Shown: positions 6,255 to 12,536 of the stretch, piece by piece | How the letters are laid out: each line of letters starts with the position of its first letter | Position numbering within the stretch: position 1 is the first letter of the stretch | From: an uncultured Gemmatimonadaceae bacterium | GTDB lineage: Bacteria > Gemmatimonadota > Gemmatimonadetes > Gemmatimonadales > Gemmatimonadaceae | Assembly (NCBI GenBank): GCA_955652635.1 | Contig: CATPBN010000306.1 | Location: forward strand, 1 to 14,630 | Reading direction: 5' to 3' | DNA: 14,630 nucleotides | Notes under the pieces: generated by a model | What the model saw: the letters and a program-made list of their open reading frames with translations, nothing else | Databases searched by the model: none | What the model was told of the DNA's origin: nothing | Position numbers and translations under genes: made by a program

Positions 6255-7721
6255 CTAGAAGAAAGAAACCCCGTCCAGGGTTTTCGGCGCCGCGATGCCG
6301 AGTGCAGCCAAGGCGCTCGGCATCACATCCACGGTGCGCCGCGGCGTGAGTGACGGCGGGCGATTGAGGAGCAGCGGCACCAGCATGTGCTCGCGGTGCA
6401 GCGCGCCGTGCGACGACACATGGCGAATCGGCTCATACTTCGCGCGATAGTCCCAGTCTCTCGCGGCTGAAAGAATGATGTCTCCGCTGCGAGGAGAAGC
6501 TGCGAGATGCGCGATCTGCACCAGCGCATCGGGATAGTCGCTACGGATTGTCGCGTCGTATGCGCCGCGATCGTCCAGAGATTCCTGCTTCCCGATGTCG
6601 AGCGGATCTCCACTCTCGGGGGTGTAGGAGTAGACCCATTCCTGCCAAGCAAGACGTGCCATGCCGCGGCTCCGCGAGTGGACTTCGCACGATGACGGGC
6701 TCGTCGGGAGGATCATCAGGTCCACCGAGTCGCGCGAGAGCACACCGACCGCCACTTCCCGCCACTTCTCTCCGAGAGCCGGCCACCACGGTCGTGTTTT
6801 CTGATCCAGATTCAGATACAAATGCGCCATCGCGTTCCCGCTGACCATTACCGCGACGTCGGCGGAGGCGTTGAAAGCCCACGGATGCGCCAGCGTCGTG
6901 TATCCCCAGCTGGCGAGAAGACCCGTGAGATCCTCGTGGTCGCGGACGGGCGAATGACCGTGATCGCTCCCCACCCACAATTGCATTTTCTTCCATCTGC
7001 CGTCCCGCTCGGCGTCAGACCGGATTTGCGCGACCGTGTCGTCGACGATCCGCATCGCCTCGGCAACGATTGGCGCATCCTGACCGAACGCGTGCGAAGT
7101 CTTGTCGATTCCAGTGAACGCTGCAAACGCGAATTTCATTCGCCGGGTGCGCAAGCGCCGGGCAACTTCCTCTCCAACACTGCGATCGATCGCGAGCCAG
7201 CCCGGCACATCGCCACGAAAGTGCGTCGTCGCCGCCCGAGCGATGAAGGCAGCGCTTCGTCCGATTCTCTCGCGGCGCCGCAATCCGCGCGCGATTACGC
7301 TCAGTGCACCCATGCTCGGCTTGGCGAGCTCGAAGATGGTTGGAGACGCCTTGTCGATGTCCCGGTCCACGAATCGCATTTCCGCGCCGACGTAGCTGCG
7401 TGAATGTCCGGAGAGTCGCGCTACGCGGCGCGAGCGGTCGTACCAACGAAGTCCGGGCAAACCAATGCTACCCGGATATCTTCCCATTATGAATGGTGCA
7501 TACGCCGGCCCGGTCACCGACGGGAATGCCGAGGTAATCGTGGAGAGCGACCCTTCGCCTCTGAGGGCCGCGAGTGCCGGCAGCTGACCGTTGTCGATGG
7601 AGCGAGCGAGCACATCGGATCGCACTCCATCTGCTATGATCATCACGACCTGCGCACCACCACCTGGCGGGCTTTGTGCAGACGCACGCAACTTTAGTTT
7701 CCCTATGACGAGAGCCGGCAA
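6255..7721 (-). CDS. Alkaline-phosphatase-superfamily hydrolase (type I phosphodiesterase/nucleotide pyrophosphatase-like)
   Basis: This is a 488-residue zinc hydrolase of the nucleotide pyrophosphatase/phosphodiesterase branch of the alkaline-phosphatase superfamily. The metal and nucleophile residues are present in order: Asp31 (IIADGVRSD), Thr70 as nucleophile (PSVTGPAYAPFIMG, 67-80), Asp206 and His210 (GIDKTSHAFG), Asp253 and His254 (GSDHGH, 251-256) and His438 (SSHGALHREH). The C-terminus TVDVMPSALAALGI followed by TLDGVSFF is typical of the superfamily. The true substrate cannot be told. The best start is a TTG at 7721, because no ATG lies between it and the upstream in-frame stop; the next Met is too close to Asp31. 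No convincing signal peptide is seen, which is unusual because many relatives are exported. It diverges from the LOG gene across 59 bases. Confidence 0.9.
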   Translation of the reverse strand: MPALVIGKLKLRASAQSPPGGGAQVVMIIADGVRSDVLARSIDNGQLPALAALRGEGSLSTITSAFPSVTGPAYAPFIMGRYPGSIGLPGLRWYDRSRRVARLSGHSRSYVGAEMRFVDRDIDKASPTIFELAKPSMGALSVIARGLRRRERIGRSAAFIARAATTHFRGDVPGWLAIDRSVGEEVARRLRTRRMKFAFAAFTGIDKTSHAFGQDAPIVAEAMRIVDDTVAQIRSDAERDGRWKKMQLWVGSDHGHSPVRDHEDLTGLLASWGYTTLAHPWAFNASADVAVMVSGNAMAHLYLNLDQKTRPWWPALGEKWREVAVGVLSRDSVDLMILPTSPSSCEVHSRSRGMARLAWQEWVYSYTPESGDPLDIGKQESLDDRGAYDATIRSDYPDALVQIAHLAASPRSGDIILSAARDWDYRAKYEPIRHVSSHGALHREHMLVPLLLNRPPSLTPRRTVDVMPSALAALGIAAPKTLDGVSFF

Positions 7722-7780
7722 GATTGTTTTCCGTCGGCGTTCGAATTACCGATCGCCGAAGCCCGCGACAGCGGCCAACG

Positions 7781-8779
7781 ATGAAGAACAAAAAAGATAA
7801 ATCCGACACAGTTCCGACAAATCAGCGCGGCATCAAATCCACAAAAGCGCGCACGGCAGGCGGAAAGAAGCTCAATCCCGAAGTGCAGGCGTCCGCGGAG
7901 CAACAAGCCCTGGAGGGACTCAAGCAGCGCACCGAAGAAGGCCACCTCAAGGCCGGACGCACTCCGCCGTCGCAGCGCGGACCCGCAAAGGTTGCCGGAG
8001 CGACTCGATATGTCGACGATGCGATTCGCGATGTGGCTCCCGCCACCGAGGACGAGAAGCTGCTGCAGCAACACGGCCCGCGAATCGATTTCACGCGTAC
8101 GGACCCGTGGCGTGTGCTCCGCATCATGGGAGAGTTCATCGAGGGATTCGATACTTTCGCGACCATCGAGAAGGCCGTAACGATATTCGGCTCGGCTCGA
8201 ATCGGGCCAGACGATCCGCACTACCAGGCAGCCGTTGAGACGGGACGCCTTCTCGCCGAGGCTGGCTTCGAGATCATCACTGGCGCGGGTCCGGGCATCA
8301 TGGAAGCGGGAAACAGGGGAGCCAGACTGGGAGGGGCTCGATCGATTGGGTGCAACATCGAGCTGCCGTTCGAGCAGGGCGCAAATCCGTACGTCGATAC
8401 GCTAGTGCATTTCAAGTATTTCTTCGTTCGGAAGACGATGTTCATCAAGTATTCGGTGGCGTTCGTTATCTTCCCCGGCGGCTTCGGCACGCTGGACGAG
8501 CTGTTCGAGGCGCTGACGCTCATTCAAACCGGGAAGATCTACAAGTTTCCGGTCATTCTGTTCGGACGTTACTACTGGGCGGGTCTGCTGCGCTGGCTCC
8601 AGACGAGAGTACTGAGTGAGGGAAAAATCTCTGAGGGCGACCTCGATCTCATGCTCGTTACGGACGACCCCGCCGAAGCGGTGCAGGCAATTATCACCTC
8701 ATATAAATCGTTAGGTAAGACCGCGGGCGAGCAATTCGAAGAGAGCGTCGAAGCGCAACGACATGGCCAAAGCCAATAA
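7781..8779 (+). CDS. LOG-family nucleotide-binding protein (TIGR00730-like) with basic N-terminal extension
   Basis: This is a 332-residue Rossmann-fold protein of the LOG family, whose characterised members release free bases from nucleoside 5'-monophosphates (phosphoribohydrolases, including cytokinin-activating enzymes). The core runs from about 130 to 310: VTIFGSAR (133-140), ITGAGPGIMEAGNRGA (166-181), VRKTMF (216-221) and the signature PGGFGTLDE (232-240). The first 75 residues are lysine- and glutamine-rich and look disordered (MKNKKDKSDTVP at the start), which makes it longer than a minimal LOG. I chose the ATG at 7781; upstream TTG and GTG frames reach 7724 but look non-coding. Its last 17 bases overlap the start of the DHS-like gene in another frame. 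Whether it acts on AMP-type substrates is inferred from family only. Confidence 0.9.
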   Translation: MKNKKDKSDTVPTNQRGIKSTKARTAGGKKLNPEVQASAEQQALEGLKQRTEEGHLKAGRTPPSQRGPAKVAGATRYVDDAIRDVAPATEDEKLLQQHGPRIDFTRTDPWRVLRIMGEFIEGFDTFATIEKAVTIFGSARIGPDDPHYQAAVETGRLLAEAGFEIITGAGPGIMEAGNRGARLGGARSIGCNIELPFEQGANPYVDTLVHFKYFFVRKTMFIKYSVAFVIFPGGFGTLDELFEALTLIQTGKIYKFPVILFGRYYWAGLLRWLQTRVLSEGKISEGDLDLMLVTDDPAEAVQAIITSYKSLGKTAGEQFEESVEAQRHGQSQ

Positions 8780-10052
8780 GGGCAACGGTAAGGGACGCGA
8801 CCGCGGTGGCTTCAAGTCATCGCGGCACGGCAAGGCGTCGGCAGCAGGGCCGAAGGCGCAGCAGAGGCTCGCAGCAGAAGAGCGCGAAAAACAGGGACTA
8901 CAGCACACTGCTCACGAGGCGAGTCGCTTTCTCAAAGGGCAGAAGATCGACCCACGCCGAATCAATGGGAAAGAAACTGTCGCCGAATTGATCGAGGGCA
9001 CCTACCTCGCCTATAACGCCGCACGACTACGCGAGGCGTGTCAGCTCTTCACCGGGAAGATGCTCGAGGCCGACGTCACCGTCGGCCTGTCCATTACGGG
9101 CGCGCTGACGCCGGCGGGGCTCGGCATGTCGGCGCTCATCCCGCTCATCGAGGGAGGTTTCGTCGACTGGATCATCTCTACGGGCGCGAACCTTTACCAC
9201 GATGTGCACTTCGGTCTCGGACTCGCGATGCACCGCGGCAACCCGCAGGAGTCGGATGTCATCCTCAGGGAAGAAGGCGTCGTACGCATCTACGACATCT
9301 TCTTCGACTACGACGTTCTTCTTTCGACCGATGCGTTTTTCCGAAAGATCATGACCGGCAAGGAATTCCAGCGGGCGATGTCGAGCGCCGAGTTCCACAA
9401 TTTGTGCGGCAAGTACGTTCGTGAGCGCGAAAAGGCGCTCGGCATAGGCCAGAAATCATTGCTTTCTGCCGCCTACGCGTCCGGTGTTCCGATCTATACG
9501 TCGTCACCGGGCGACAGCTCGATCGGAATGAACATCGCCGCGCTCGCACTCGACAGGAACAAGCTGGTTCTGGATCCCAACCAGGATGTGAACGAGACAG
9601 CGTCCATCGTGCTGGACGCGAAACGGGGAGGAGGGAAGAGCGGCGTCATGATTCTCGGCGGCGGAAGTCCGAAGAATTTCATGCTTCAGACGGAGCCCCA
9701 GATTCAGGAAGTCCTCGGGATCGACGAGAAGGGACACGATTACTTCCTCCAGATCACCGATGCGCGTCCCGACACCGGAGGCCTTTCTGGCGCGACGCCA
9801 GCAGAAGCCGTAAGCTGGGGCAAGATCGATCCGGATCGTCTGCCCGATGCGGTGGTGTGCTATCTCGATTCGACTGTTGCCCTTCCGCTGCTGACTTCGT
9901 TTGCATTCGCGCGGCACGCGGCGCGGCCGCTCAAGAGATTGTTCGATCGCCGCGAAGCGATGATGAAACGGTTGCGGGACGAGTACGAGAAGTCCTCTGC
10001 AGCGCCGGCGGCGATCGACCACACGGACTCAAAGCTGCCCCAGCACCGGTAG
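8763..10052 (+). CDS. Deoxyhypusine-synthase-like protein (bacterial DHS-like clade)
   Basis: This is a 429-residue NAD-dependent deoxyhypusine synthase fold. Eukaryotic DHS transfers aminobutyl from spermidine to eIF5A; bacteria lack eIF5A, and bacterial homologues are thought to act in polyamine (for example homospermidine) metabolism. Seen here: LFTGKMLEADVTVGLSITGAL (start at 95), STGANLYHDVHF (139-150), SGVPIYTSSPGDSSIGMN (240-257), GGGSPKNFMLQTEP (299-312) and EAVSWGKID (348-356). Lys354 aligns with the catalytic Lys329 of the human enzyme. The human catalytic His288 appears to be Asn305, a mark of the DHS-like group. The N-terminus (1-45) is very basic and low-complexity. It overlaps the LOG gene by 17 bases and is followed by a terminator. 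The fold is sure; the reaction is not. Confidence 0.9.
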   Translation: MAKANKGNGKGRDRGGFKSSRHGKASAAGPKAQQRLAAEEREKQGLQHTAHEASRFLKGQKIDPRRINGKETVAELIEGTYLAYNAARLREACQLFTGKMLEADVTVGLSITGALTPAGLGMSALIPLIEGGFVDWIISTGANLYHDVHFGLGLAMHRGNPQESDVILREEGVVRIYDIFFDYDVLLSTDAFFRKIMTGKEFQRAMSSAEFHNLCGKYVREREKALGIGQKSLLSAAYASGVPIYTSSPGDSSIGMNIAALALDRNKLVLDPNQDVNETASIVLDAKRGGGKSGVMILGGGSPKNFMLQTEPQIQEVLGIDEKGHDYFLQITDARPDTGGLSGATPAEAVSWGKIDPDRLPDAVVCYLDSTVALPLLTSFAFARHAARPLKRLFDRREAMMKRLRDEYEKSSAAPAAIDHTDSKLPQHR

Positions 10053-10094
10053 CGATTGCCTCTCCGGGCAGGACTGCCTAGCTTGGAGGTGTGG

Positions 10095-10131
10095 CGCCCG
10101 GCCGGTCATTCGGTCGGGCGTTCGGTTTTTT
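10095..10131 (+). terminator. Rho-independent terminator after the LOG/DHS-like pair
   Basis: A 10-base stem, CGCCCGGCCG (10095-10104) with CGGTCGGGCG (10111-10120), has one mismatch and a six-base loop GTCATT. It is followed by TTCGG and a run of six or more T (10125-10131). It sits 42 bases after the DHS-like stop and before greA. Confidence 0.85.
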
Positions 10132-10166
10132 GCCGCGCCATTGCGTCTCTGTAAAGGTTCACGTGT

Positions 10167-10637
10167 ATGATCGAAATACTCAAGAAAAAGCTCGGAGAAG
10201 AGGCAGAGCGTCTGCAGCACGAGCTGAGCATCACGCTGCCGCAGGAGATTCGCCGCGCCGTAGAGATGGGCGATCTGCGCGAGAACAGCGAGTACAAGGC
10301 CGCGCTGGAGCGGCAGCAGTTTGTGCAGGCGAGATTGGGCCAGCTGCGTCAGCGACTGAGCAAGCTCTCGCAGATCGATGTCTCGCAGATCCCCTCCGAC
10401 AAGGTCGGTCTTGGGTCACAGGTCGTCGTACAGGACGAGAAAACGGGTGAGCGCGAGAGCTTCAGTCTGGTTTTCGGGGACTCGGTGGAGTTCGAGGAGG
10501 GGCATGTGAGCATGTCATCGCCCATCGGCAAAACGCTCGTCGGAAGGAGCGTTGGCGAGACCGTCGTGCTCAAGCTTCCCGCCATGACGCGTCGTCTCAA
10601 GATCATCGAGCTCAAGACCATACACGACGCGGCGTAG
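10167..10637 (+). CDS. greA: GreA-type transcription elongation factor
   Basis: GreA enters the secondary channel of RNA polymerase and triggers cleavage of backtracked RNA. The 156-residue length is typical. The N-terminal coiled coil (1-75) carries at its tip the motif GDLRENSEY (35-43), whose Asp36 and Glu39 match the Mg-coordinating acidic pair (Asp41, Glu44 in E. coli). The C-terminal FKBP-like domain (80-150) has VGLGSQVVVQ, ISSPIGKTLVG-like (MSSPIGKTLVGRSVGE, 116-131) and a LKIIEL end. An AAAGG about nine bases before the ATG is a fair ribosome site. It stands alone between a terminator upstream and a 169-base spacer downstream. GreB is unlikely because the basic patch and length fit GreA better. 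Confidence 0.93.
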   Translation: MIEILKKKLGEEAERLQHELSITLPQEIRRAVEMGDLRENSEYKAALERQQFVQARLGQLRQRLSKLSQIDVSQIPSDKVGLGSQVVVQDEKTGERESFSLVFGDSVEFEEGHVSMSSPIGKTLVGRSVGETVVLKLPAMTRRLKIIELKTIHDAA

Positions 10638-10731
10638 CGCCGTCTCCCGTCATTCGTTAGCGATTCGCGGTGTCTGGCGGTGCTCTCGCCGACGCCTGGT
10701 AGTCATCCACCGCAAGCGTCCTGAAGAGCGC

Positions 10732-10760
10732 TTGAGACGGTCGGAGCGCTTCGATATCGT
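10732..10760 (+). promoter_or_regulatory. Candidate sigma70-like promoter for the second blue-copper lipoprotein gene
   Basis: TTGAGA (10732-10737) is followed after exactly 17 bases by TATCGT (10755-10760), five and four matches to consensus. A transcript would start near 10767, about 40 bases before the ATG at 10807. The remainder of the 10638-10806 spacer shows no gene. Confidence 0.4.
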
Positions 10761-10806
10761 CCACGTGCAAGCATTGTATGCGCACTATCACTGGACGGAG
10801 ACGAGA

Positions 10807-11181
10807 ATGTTGAAGCAGGCTTTCACAACGGTCGCAATTGCGGGCCTATTTGGATGTGGCGGAGGCTCTACAAGCCCGATGACGCAGAACGTCAATACTC
10901 CTCCGCCCCCCGGGGGAATTTCAGTCACGAATAACGTGTTCACGCCAGCCTCCAAGACTGTGCCGGTCGGGACGGCAGTACAGTGGGCCTGGAACAGCTG
11001 CACTGGAGATGTATACTCCGGGCAGACATGCGTGTCGCACAACATCGTCTTCGATGACGGCGCCACCTCGGGTCTTCAGGATCACGGCTCTTACAGTCGG
11101 ACGTTCTCAGTGGCGGGGACGTACCCCTATCATTGCTCGGTTCACGGCCCGGCGATGTCGGGAAGCATCACCGTCAACTAG
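10807..11181 (+). CDS. Second blue-copper (cupredoxin) lipoprotein, proline-linker type
   Basis: This is a 124-residue predicted lipoprotein with a type I copper domain. The signal peptide MLKQAFTTVAIAGLFGC ends in a lipobox with Cys17 as the lipidation site. A short linker with TPPPPGG (31-37) leads to the cupredoxin fold. Likely copper ligands are His78 (VSHNIVF), Cys110, His113 and Met117 (HCSVHGPAM), giving C-x2-H-x3-M, one residue longer than in the paralogue at 5808. Cys65 and Cys75 may pair in a disulfide. The ATG at 10807 follows GGAG at good spacing; longer frames upstream lack the signal-peptide logic. It converges on the Cys-rich regulator, with 34 bases between stops. It is expected to carry electrons in the periplasm; the partner is unknown, although the nearby reductase gene makes a redox link tempting. 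Confidence 0.88.
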   Translation: MLKQAFTTVAIAGLFGCGGGSTSPMTQNVNTPPPPGGISVTNNVFTPASKTVPVGTAVQWAWNSCTGDVYSGQTCVSHNIVFDDGATSGLQDHGSYSRTFSVAGTYPYHCSVHGPAMSGSITVN

Positions 11182-11215
11182 CCGTCACCCACGCGGATCT
11201 TGCCGCGGTGTTCAG

Positions 11216-11863
11216 CTACCGACTCTTTCGGCTCGATATCTCGAAGTGACACCATGGGCGTCCGGAGCGATCACACCGCTCTGCGACGTCCGCGTCGACC
11301 ACTTCCGCCACCAGCGCCGTGACAGCCGCACAAATGCAGTGATCCGCTTCCACAGCGCGCGAGAGGGGACAGGCGCGGCCAATGATGTGGAAGGTGCTTC
11401 CTGATTTCTCGACAGTGGTTACGCCGCCCAGCGCGTTCAGGAGTTCGGCAGCGCCGGTGACTCGATGAGGAAGGGAACTCGAGGAACTGGACACCCCTTT
11501 GGCAAGTCGCCTTCCAACGCGCTTGAGGAACGCGACCAGCTGAGTCGTCGACATGGTCTCGCGAAGCTCGGCTACACAGGCGGCGAGCACCGGCGCATAT
11601 GCTCGAGAAAATGACTCCTCCGCGTCGGGAGTGAGCATATAGAGGTCTGCGGGCTTTCCCGCGCCCTGCTTCCTCAGGACTCCCTCTTTCCTGACACTGC
11701 CTGAAGCTTCGAGGCTCGAGATGTGAAAGCGGACGGCGTTGTCAGTGAGTCTGAGACGCGCAGCGAGATCGTCGACGGTCCACCTTCCCTCGCGCAAGAG
11801 CGCCAACAAGCGCCCGCGCGTTGCTTCCTGGCGTGACGAGACCCGTCGATTGGTATCAGTCAT
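11216..11863 (-). CDS. ArsR/SufR-like (COG2345-type) HTH regulator with C-terminal cysteine cluster
   Basis: This is a 215-residue regulator. A winged helix-turn-helix occupies about 14-78: TRGRLLALLREGRWTVDDLA, then LRLTDNAVRFHISSLEASG (38-54) as the recognition part, then the wing KQGAGKPADLYMLT. The C-terminal half ends in a set of cysteines, Cys165, Cys176, Cys178, Cys197 and Cys205 (ACPLS, HCICA, ERCDR, PWCHF), spaced much as in SufR-type regulators that hold an iron-sulfur cluster. This suggests it senses iron-sulfur status, redox state or metal. A run of six serines (125-130) sits between the domains. The ATG at 11863 lies only eight bases after a good -10 hexamer and has no Shine-Dalgarno, so the mRNA may be nearly leaderless. 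It is divergent from the DUF4142/Rieske-reductase unit and probably controls it and itself. Confidence 0.88.
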   Translation of the reverse strand: MTDTNRRVSSRQEATRGRLLALLREGRWTVDDLAARLRLTDNAVRFHISSLEASGSVRKEGVLRKQGAGKPADLYMLTPDAEESFSRAYAPVLAACVAELRETMSTTQLVAFLKRVGRRLAKGVSSSSSSLPHRVTGAAELLNALGGVTTVEKSGSTFHIIGRACPLSRAVEADHCICAAVTALVAEVVDADVAERCDRSGRPWCHFEISSRKSR

Positions 11864-11871
11864 CTGGCCGC

Positions 11872-11900
11872 AATCTAGACCCGTCCACCGAATAAGTCAA
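11872..11900 (-). promoter_or_regulatory. Promoter of the Cys-rich regulator
   Basis: On the minus strand TTGACT (11900-11895) is followed after exactly 17 bases by TAGATT (11877-11872). Transcription would start around 11865, one to three bases before the ATG, so the message would be almost leaderless. The -35 lies inside the left operator arm. Confidence 0.6.
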
Positions 11901-11916
11901 AGAAAACATTGACTTA
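11893..11916. promoter_or_regulatory. Operator-like perfect inverted repeat between divergent genes
   Basis: TAAGTCAA (11893-11900) and TTGACTTA (11909-11916) form a perfect 8-base inverted repeat with an 8-base spacer, AGAAAACA. The half-sites are 16 bases centre to centre, which is suitable for a dimeric winged-HTH protein. Each arm contains a -35 hexamer of one of the two outward promoters. The adjacent regulator is the obvious candidate to bind it. Confidence 0.7.
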
Positions 11917-11937
11917 ATATCGGGGCGAGGATATCTC
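11909..11937 (+). promoter_or_regulatory. Candidate promoter of the DUF4142/Rieske-reductase operon
   Basis: TTGACT (11909-11914), the right operator arm, is followed at 17 bases by TATCTC (11932-11937). The -35 is strong and the -10 is poor, as is common for activated or tightly regulated promoters. The start would be near 11944, leaving about 40 bases of leader with a GGAGG ribosome site at 11972-11976. Confidence 0.42.
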
Positions 11938-11984
11938 TCTGGCACAACGCTCTTCATCCTCGTGTCTAACTGGAGGTTTTCGTA

Positions 11985-12536
11985 ATGCAATTGCAAACTC
12001 GCATTCTCACCGCTGCAGCCATGGTGGTACTGGTAAGTGGGTTCGGACTTGTGCATCTGACCCCGACGTACGCCCAGGGAAGCGCGTCTAAGCTCGACGA
12101 TCCTACCATCGTGGCGATCTTCGATGCTGCCAACACCTATGACATCGAAACCGGCTCACTCGCAGTCAGCAAGGGTCAATCCAGAGCCGTCCGCGATTTT
12201 GGCGGAATGCTGGTGCGCGATCATCGAAACGTGAGAGCGCAGGGTCGGAAGCTGGCGAACTCATTGCATGTGATTCCTACACCCCCCAAGGATTTCGCGT
12301 TGGCAAAAGCACACGTTTCAGCAATGAGATCGCTTCGGGCCGCGAAGCGCAAGGCATTCGATCGCGCCTTCCTCCAGCACGAGGTCGACTACCATAACGC
12401 CGTCATCGACGCCATTACGAAGACCCTTCTGCCCGCGACCCAGAATGCCCAGGTCAAGGACCTCGAGACGAAGGTCGCGCCGGCATTCGTGGCCCACCGC
12501 GACCGTGCCCAAAGCCTCCTCGACGGGATGAAGTGA
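11985..12536 (+). CDS. Exported DUF4142-family protein
   Basis: This is a 183-residue protein with a clear Sec signal peptide (1-30, cleavage likely after TYA). The mature part is all-helical and fits the DUF4142 family, a four-helix, ferritin-like fold of unknown activity found in the periplasm. Visible features are IVAIFDAANTYDIETGSLAV (42-61), the conserved-looking RDFGGMLVRDHRNVR stretch (70-84), and FDRAFLQHEVDYHNAVIDAI (124-143), with His and Glu residues that could bind metal. A strong GGAGG (11972-11976) lies eight bases before the ATG. Its stop TGA overlaps the GTG start of the Rieske-reductase gene (GTGA), so the two are translationally coupled. It is the first gene of the unit driven from the operator-bearing spacer. 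The family call is good; function is unknown. Confidence 0.87.
   Translation: MQLQTRILTAAAMVVLVSGFGLVHLTPTYAQGSASKLDDPTIVAIFDAANTYDIETGSLAVSKGQSRAVRDFGGMLVRDHRNVRAQGRKLANSLHVIPTPPKDFALAKAHVSAMRSLRAAKRKAFDRAFLQHEVDYHNAVIDAITKTLLPATQNAQVKDLETKVAPAFVAHRDRAQSLLDGMK

Noticed and set aside
6822..7403. 193-residue open frame on the plus strand
   Set aside because: It is a shadow of the phosphatase-superfamily gene on the minus strand, which shows all its catalytic motifs.
7724..7780. Upstream start for the LOG-family protein
   Set aside because: The extra residues run into the promoter region of the divergent gene and lack a good ribosome site; ATG at 7781 is better.
10130..10157. Possible promoter for greA (TTGCCG then TAAAGG)
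   Set aside because: Poor -10, 16-base spacing and overlap with the terminator T tract; not supportable.
11190..11211. Imperfect hairpin CACGCGG/CCGCGGTG between convergent genes
   Set aside because: It needs a bulge and has no T tract on either strand, so it was not called a terminator.
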